Position numbers and translations under genes: made by a program. From Microcebus murinus (lineage: Eukaryota; Chordata; Mammalia; Primates; Cheirogaleidae), in contig NC_134119.1 in assembly GCF_040939455.1 (NCBI RefSeq), forward strand, positions 3,757,001 through 3,821,000: a stretch of 64,000 bases of DNA, given 5' to 3'. Under the pieces are notes generated by a model. The model had not been told where the DNA came from. It ran no database searches and saw nothing but the letters and a program-made list of their open reading frames with translations. This document shows, in pieces, positions 57,701 to 64,000 of this stretch (position 1 is its first letter; every line of letters starts with the position of its first letter).

Positions 57701-58339
57701 GTCCCCCTTCCAAGTTTGTTTGTTTTTATCTCGCTCTATGTTAGAGGCTTTCCTAAGATATACAGCAATCTTAAATATCTGTTTAGGACATAGGCACTTA
57801 AAAGCTGATTGAGTGCTGTTTGCAAGTACAGTCTGTCAACTATGGGCTTCACTGCAGGGTCATTGGTTTGCCCTGTTTAAGTGGGAACCCTGCAGTGATG
57901 ATCTCTAGGACTTCCACCATGCACTGCTCAGCTGCTACAAGAACAGTCCTCACTTCCTGCCTGGAAAGCACAGCCAGGCTGCCAGCATGCTAGAGTGGAA
58001 CTTGGGAAGAGATTTGGGGGCTCAATATGCAGCATTTGGTTAAACCCTCTTTTCAACGTAGCCCCCTCACTTGCTCCCCTGCTGAGTGACTTGTCTGGGT
58101 GTCCCCACCACGCTGTGTGCTCTCCAGAGACAGAACACCTGATCTTCTGTGGAGGGAGGGACGGTACCACACTCTGCAAAGTGGGGTGGGCTGGGGATCC
58201 CAGCTCTGATTGCTACTTAGAAGTGGGGGGCAGGGAGTAATACAATCATGGTAGATGCGGGTATTGCAAAAAGTGAGGATAAGAGAGGGTATTATTTTGG
58301 AGAGTAATAGGGGGTAACTTTTATATAGTTGAAGGTCTC

Positions 58340-58510
58340 TCTGGAAAGGCAACATCAGATATGAGACCTTCAGGATGAGAAAGAACCAGTCCACAAAGGA
58401 TGTTCCAGACAAAGGAAGGACAAACACGAAGACACTCAGGAGGACAGGAGCTTGGGGGGTTGCAGGACCTGTGAGAGGCGAGCATGGGAGGAGGGTGGGA
58501 GTGAGGTGCA
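58340..58510 (-). repeat. L2 LINE fragment
   Basis: 'gagaccttcaggatgagaaa' and 'ggatgttccagacaaaggaa' match reverse-complement L2 3' sequence. Diverged. Confidence 0.45.
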
Positions 58511-60139
58511 GAGGCACAATGAAGGTAGGAAAGTCAGCAAGGACTCAGACTGTAGTGGGTAAAAGTGGCTGTGGTAAGAAGTTTACATTTTATTCCACAT
58601 TAATTGTGAAGAGGCCAATGTTTGCTGTAAGGGGCTTTTTCAGAGATGCATGTTGCTACTATGTGGAGACTAAGTTGGAGGAAGAGGGGAGCAGAGGTGG
58701 GAAAACCAGTTGCAAGGGTGGTCTTAGGGGGCAGGTGACAAGGCTTGACCAGGGCAACGGAGAAAATAGATAGCTTCAAGATGAGTTTTCATTCTCACCC
58801 ATGAAAAATTTTACCAGAAATTAATAATAAGGATATACATTTCTTTAGCCCCATAGTTTACCAAGCACAAGCACTCACTCTAAGTGGATTAAGCTCTGTC
58901 CTCACAGTGACAAAACAACCAGACAATTCATTCAATTCAATGAAGAAGTAAAATCAATTAGTACAGAGAAAATAATCAGATTGGCCAAATGTCTTCCCAA
59001 CAGGTTGTTTGGGTTTTCAAGCTGAAGCAGAAAGGTCATGTGCACATTTGACCAATAACTTCTGACTCATATGAGAAAGTGAAGGAAGAAAATCCATTGA
59101 TTTAATTTTCTTTTGACCCTACAGCCTAGAGAGAAAAGTGAGTTATCTTTAATAATTGTGAAAAATGCCCAAATAATGTCACTGAAGTGTGTTAAACTAA
59201 TTTGGATTATTGAAGAAGGAGGCTAACTTGCTTTTAAATGAATGGCCCTTTTCAAAAAGTAAGTAGTGCCCTGGTCAAATTTTAAGGCACAGAATATGAT
59301 CCTGTTTAGGTTTCAGCATCACACTCACTCTATGAATCACTTCCTACATCTTCAGAAATTACAAATTCCACCGTCTTAATGCAATCTTCAGAAGCTCGAT
59401 TGCTCTTACACAATTATGTGAATCTTATTAGAGAAACCATCTCTCAGCACAGCTCTCTGTGGCATTCTGTTCTCCCCCTGATTAAGGGCTGCATTTTTAA
59501 TAATTTCCCTCAGAAATAATTGCCAAACCACGTTTAGAGGAAGAGACTGCTTAAAGTGTTATAGCAATGTTAAATTTAGCCATCTTGAAAAGGCTATAGG
59601 AAACTGTAAAATAATTAGAAAGAAAATGAAGTGAAAAAACAACATGATGAAACTTAACTGGAGACATCTCTAATGCCAAACCTTCTTCTGGCTGTCTAAT
59701 TTCTAGGCCTTATTAAAATGCTAATGAACATATTATTTAAATATCATTACATAAAAATGTAAGTAATTTGACACATTTTTGTTTGTCCCAATACACTGAA
59801 AACTCCATTAATTTGGATTCCACGACTCTAAATTATAAGGGATAAAAACAAGAGTCTACAACACTGGCCTTTGAAGCGAGCTGCAAGTATAAATGAGAGT
59901 GTAGGCGTAATCTCCTAGACTTAATTGATCTGAGATTAAATTGTTTCGAAGCATCCCTGCCATGAAAGGATGCACAATTTGCCAGCAATTAAAATATGCA
60001 ATTACTTAAAGAATGCTAGGCAGATCTCTAAAAGTAATCACTTTGTATACAGTTATTTGTTCATTTATTCAAATATTTTAAGCCCATTTTTAGAGCCTGT
60101 ATTTTTGAGTCCATTTCTGAGCCCACATTATTGAGCCTG
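58511..60139 (-). other. ZNF831: ZNF831 intron, unique AT-rich stretch
   Basis: No repeat or exon is recognised over about 1.6 kb, which is unusual in this intron. It may be conserved noncoding DNA; that needs other species to judge. Confidence 0.45.
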
Positions 60140-60370
60140 AGTATCTATTGAGCATTGAACACGACGAGCATTCTTTGCCGAGAACTGTGTTAACCACAGG
60201 GAATTTGTTCACTGGAAAATGAGGCAGACAAGCCTTCCTGGAAATTATAGTCTAATGGGGGAGAAAGCCATTAAGCAAATAATTACACAAAAAATTCACC
60301 AAGCAAATATAGTAAATACTATGAAAGAAAAAGCAAAAAGGTGCTATGAGATGGTGATGGGAACTTGACC
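60140..60370 (-). repeat. L2 LINE fragment
   Basis: 'ggaaattatagtctaatggg', 'aagcaaataattacacaaaa' and 'aggtgctatgagatggtgat' match the reverse complement of L2. Confidence 0.5.
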
Positions 60371-60727
60371 CAACCTATATCTATAGAAAAGAGTAAGGTC
60401 ACATATACATCTGATGTCGCCTGTCCTAGGCAATTTTCTAAGGCTGAATCATTCATTCATGTAATTATTCAACCACATTTCTTTAAATCTCTATTGCATA
60501 CCTGACATTATACTAAAGGTTTTTTGACAGTAAATGTATTTGTTTTTGCAATCCTATTACAATTTTTGTTTATAAAGCCTATTTAGAAAAAATATATATA
60601 GGGCTGAAAATGAAGGAAAGAAAAAGGCTTTATTCCTCTTAGGCAAAGAGAATGGGAGACGTCACATGTCGATGCCAATCAGAAAATAATCAGAAGTCGG
60701 TGGGTGGTGAGCAGTGAGTAGCAGCCT

Positions 60728-61480
60728 CAGACTTTACTTCCGCAGGCAGAAAGGACCAGAAAAATATATTTATCAAGTGTAGCCTCGGGTATTTCTGTGC
60801 TATCCTAATGCAATCTTTTGAAAGTTTGCCTCTGAGTAATCATAAACGAATCTTTTATTTCAGCAGCCACTTTTCGTAGTGATTCTCATCTCTTTTCTAT
60901 TTCTTTGATGGAAAGAAATTAGGAGAACACCCACCCCTCACAGAAATCCTTTTCCTAAACGATGTTCAGTGCAAACTGATGTCTAAAATCTTGCTTTACA
61001 TTAGAAATTTTATCATGTCCAGGCAACAAGAGTGTGCCCTTAATATGTAGAGTCAAAATAGGATTATGAAATCGTGGAAGGAAAAAAGAAGATGATAAAA
61101 GAAATGTCATTTGAAAGATTGAATGCCAAGACGGAACCTGGCCAATCTACTTTATGTATCATTATTTTAAAAGTTTCTGGTTGCTAAATGAAAATTGTCT
61201 GTGTCTCTTCCCTGGGACGTAATCAATACACCTGAAACAGCTTCTCATCGTTCCTCAAGATTTATGCCCTGGAATGAAGGAGAAATCATTCTGTTTCAGC
61301 AATTTCGGAGCACTATGAGTTAACTAATAGCTTTGGGGGAAGAATTAATACTTCTCCATTAATTCTAATGAGAAAAGATGTAGGAAGGTCATTAGAAAAG
61401 ATGGAAGAAGTCCTGTCAGAGGAGGAAAGGGAAGGTAATGAGGGAAAGGCAGCCATGGAGAGACCCTCCCGGACCTCTGT
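60728..61480 (+). repeat. Intronic duplication, copy A
   Basis: Aligns in the same orientation with 63,213-63,960 at an almost constant offset of about 2,515 bp over about 750 bp. Anchors: GTATTTCTGTGCTATCCTA (60,789), ATCTACTTTATGTATCATTA (61,145) and TCTGTTTCAGCAATTTC (61,291). Identity in the parts compared by eye is roughly 65-75%, with small indels. Confidence 0.75.
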
Positions 61481-61962
61481 TTGCTCCATACACCTTAGAA
61501 ATCCCTTCTGAGGAGAATTCTCCCGGAGGCAGAGGTGAGACCAAAGAAACCACTTAAAGAAAACCGGAGTGAACCAAGGCAATGTCTACCTTTCTGCCAG
61601 GGATTTATCCAACCTTCTTGGTACAGCATTTAGAAATTTTATCTGTTACGTGTGTGCAATTAGGTAAAGTAATTAGGTAAAACCTCAGAAACCACCTGTA
61701 ATCACCGCCGTCTCTGCACTTCCATTTCCGAGATGAAAGGAAAGTGTTTTGGTCACTTTCTCCTCTCAGATATCTTCTCCAAACTTGGTGAACGGGGATG
61801 GTGTGGAAAATTTTAGGGACTTTAAAGCTTGGTTGTGTACAGCATTCAACAATGTTCCTTCAGAAAGTGAAATAATAAAACTGCCCAGGAATGGTCTTTG
61901 AAACGTTTACCTCAGAATTTACTGAGGAAAATGTGTTTGGTGAGTTTATTTTGACGAGTAGT

Positions 61963-62137
61963 TCTCAACCGGAGCTGATGTCTGGGGACGTTTTTTGGTG
62001 GTCCCAACTTGGAGCGGGAGAGGGAGATGCTCCCAGCCCCTCATGAACAAAGATCAGGGATGCAGCTGAACATCCCAAATGCAACAAAGACTTATTCGGC
62101 TCCAAATGTCAGCAGTGCCATGGTTGAGAAACCCTGG
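61963..62137 (+). mobile_element. MER20 (hAT-Charlie DNA transposon)
   Basis: 'agttctcaaccggagctgat', 'tgtctggggacgttttttgg', 'gcagctgaacatcccaaatg' and the end 'tggttgagaaaccctgg' match MER20, slightly shortened. Confidence 0.75.
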
Positions 62138-62589
62138 TTTAAATGAAAGATCGCAAACTCAAATGGTACAAGAGCCAGACAAGTCACATAACTGAGGGAG
62201 GCTGCCAGGGATGACTGAGACCCTGGTGAACAAGCGCATGCCCAGCCTCAAGGAGCAGCTGCCCTCGGCTCCAGCCGACCAAGACAGTGAAAGACTGACA
62301 GTCCAACTCACCAGATCTAGCCAATTTTCAAGAGACACATGTATTTCATGTGTTTTTAAACATTGATAACTAATTAATTTTCAAAACAACATTATGCTGA
62401 TGAGAGGTCAGTTGGGTGACCCCTTGTTGTTTAAGAAACTCCCATACACCAACTATAACACCAAAGCTTCATCCTGGGTTTGTTCTTCGGCTGAAGCAAA
62501 CTTTGTTTTTAAAAATATTGTTAAAGAATATTTCTGTGACAGTAAACCTGTTTTTGAAAGGTAATTTGGTAGTATCTTATACAATGAAA

Positions 62590-62756
62590 TAAATAATTAT
62601 GAAACCATTGATTCAGTAATTGCTCTTTGGGAAACTGAGCAAGAATGTTAACTGCAGCAATAGTTGAAGGAAAAATCATGAACATCCATCAACAGAGGAA
62701 GGGTTGAATAAATAAATGACAGTACATTCATACTAAAGGATTTTATGCCACTATTA

Positions 62757-62795
<39 letters not shown>

Positions 62796-63050
62796 TTTTC
62801 CTAGAATTATGTACAGGATATATTAAGAAGAAAAGAATTGCTAATTACTACATACGGTATTAGACTTTTGTCTAAAAAAATATGTCTGTCATATTTGTAT
62901 GTACATAGAGAAAGGTGTAGAAGGATGTGCACCAACATAACTCTGGTGGCCTCAGGGAGCAATGAGACTGGGAATTGTCAGGCTTTCCTTAGATATGTCA
63001 ATGTTGCTTTATTGTAACAAGCATGGTATTGCTTTATTAGCTAGAAAGAA
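62590..63050 (+). mobile_element. Old L1M-type fragment
   Basis: 'gaacatccatcaacagagga', 'taaatgacagtacattcata' and 'gtagaaggatgtgcaccaac' with 'ctctggtggcctcaggga' are typical of 3' parts of old L1M/HAL1 elements. A (TA)n run and a T run lie inside it. It sits between the two copies of the intronic duplication. Confidence 0.6.
62760..62799. repeat. (TA)n followed by a T run
   Basis: About 28 bases of TA repeat, then about 13 T residues. Confidence 0.95.
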
Positions 63051-63212
63051 AAACAAAGAGACAAATAATGATAGTGGCTCTAAAATTCAGAGTGAAAATA
63101 ATGAGAAAAATCCACAGAATGTTCTTGAATATGCTCAGGCAAAGCTAAAAGTCAAGTGAGTCCTCTTAACCAGATTCTGCTGGTAGAGAGAGATAAATCC
63201 TTGCACACTAAT

Positions 63213-63960
63213 AACTAAAGTTTAGTTTCTCAGGCAGAAAAAAGCTGAGAGACTAATGGAAGAAATAGAAAAATGTATTTTTCCATCTCTAACCAAACCT
63301 AGAGTATTTCTGTACTATCCTATTTTTTTTTGAAACTTTACCTCTTCTAAGTAATCATTTTGAATTTTTTTTTTCCAGAAACCACTTTTCTCTATGGTTC
63401 TCATTTGTCTTCTCTTTCTTTGATGAAAGGCAATGGGTTTAAAAACACTTCACTTACCATTTTCTCCAAAAAACCATTTTTCGTGGAAAAGTATTCTTAA
63501 AATCCTTTGGTAAGTCAAAACTTTAATCATGCCCACACAAAAAGGGAATGCTCTAAAATAAAGAGAAGACAAATTGCAAGAAAGAAGAAAAACTAAATGA
63601 AGGGAAAAAATTACTAATATTATTTGAATTCTTTAGTGTCAATTAAATCAAGAGAATCTACTTTATGGATCATTAATTTCAAACTTTTTTAACTCTAAAT
63701 GAAAACTGTAGAGAAAAAATTTCAGGCTTTGGAACATAATTGATGTGTTTAAGCAATTGCCTCATCCTTTCTTAAGATTTACACCCTGGAGAAGGTGTTA
63801 TCCTGTTTCAGCAATTCTGTAAGCAATATTACTTAACTAATGGCTTTAGGAAAAGAATATCTCCCTATTAATTCTGACAGGAAAAATAATGGTACAGGGC
63901 CATTAGTTCTAGTCAGAGAAACAGGGAGGCACTGGATGAGGAAGCCCTAGAGTTCAGGCC
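63213..63960 (+). repeat. Intronic duplication, copy B
   Basis: Partner of 60,728-61,480. Anchors: GTATTTCTGTACTATCCTAT (63,305), ATCTACTTTATGGATCATTA (63,656) and CCTGTTTCAGCAATTCTG (63,806). It may continue past the window edge. Confidence 0.75.
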
Positions 63961-64000
63961 GCCATTTTGTTTCTTCTCCTTGGGAAAACATTTTGAGGTG

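Noticed and set aside
54811..64000. Search for further ZNF831 exons, including C2H2 fingers
   Set aside because: No C-x2-4-C...H-x3-5-H pattern and no phase-1 donor with open frame was found on minus.

Overview
The window is nuclear DNA from a primate, most likely a strepsirrhine (lemur, galago or loris). Two Alu elements (39,282-39,590 and 47,985-48,330) have the strepsirrhine left-arm wording ('gtggcatcagcctagctcac', 'aatcctagcactctgggag'). MIR, L2, MLT1, MER20 and L1 copies of several ages lie around them. Coding DNA is sparse and split by introns, and nearly every long open frame is chance or repeat.

Two genes are recognisable, both on the minus strand. (1) EDN3 (endothelin-3): coding exon 1 at 11,793-11,850 (signal peptide) and exon 2 at 10,930-11,233 (N-terminal propeptide, dibasic site and the whole mature endothelin-3 peptide). 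Splice sites and phases agree. Positions 1-10,929 are then the start of intron 2; the exon with the endothelin-like domain and the C-terminal exons are not in the window. A CpG-rich promoter region lies at about 11,580-12,360. (2) ZNF831: the last two coding exons, 54,650-54,810 and 53,090-53,926, again with matching splice phase. A long 3'UTR probably runs left to about 48.7 kb. Sequence right of 54,811 is ZNF831 intron; the zinc-finger exon is outside. The ZNF831 > EDN3 order, shared orientation and roughly 40-kb spacing match what I recall of human 20q13.32, shown here reverse-complemented.

Layout: 1-10.9 kb, EDN3 intron 2 (MIRs, an ERVL-type LTR, an inverted-repeat pair, a CpG-rich patch); 10.9-12.4 kb, EDN3 exons and promoter, with an odd TTGCAA-rich repeat in intron 1 and a G-quadruplex/Z-DNA pair upstream; 12.4-48.7 kb, intergenic, mostly old repeats plus a non-autonomous hAT element with perfect target-site duplication (25.1 kb), an L1 nested in an older L1 (27.4-30 kb), an isolated CpG-rich patch (38.4-38.8 kb) and a ~1-kb GGAA/GGGA tract (42.7-43.7 kb); 48.7-54.8 kb, ZNF831 3' end; 54.8-64 kb, AT-rich ZNF831 intron with a diverged ~750-bp duplication about 2.5 kb apart.

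The two genes do not share a known pathway: EDN3 encodes a secreted ligand of EDNRB important for neural-crest derivatives, ZNF831 a zinc-finger protein. Nothing here looks like a new gene system. The best leads are non-coding: the hAT insertion, the intronic duplication and the EDN3 intron-1 repeat.
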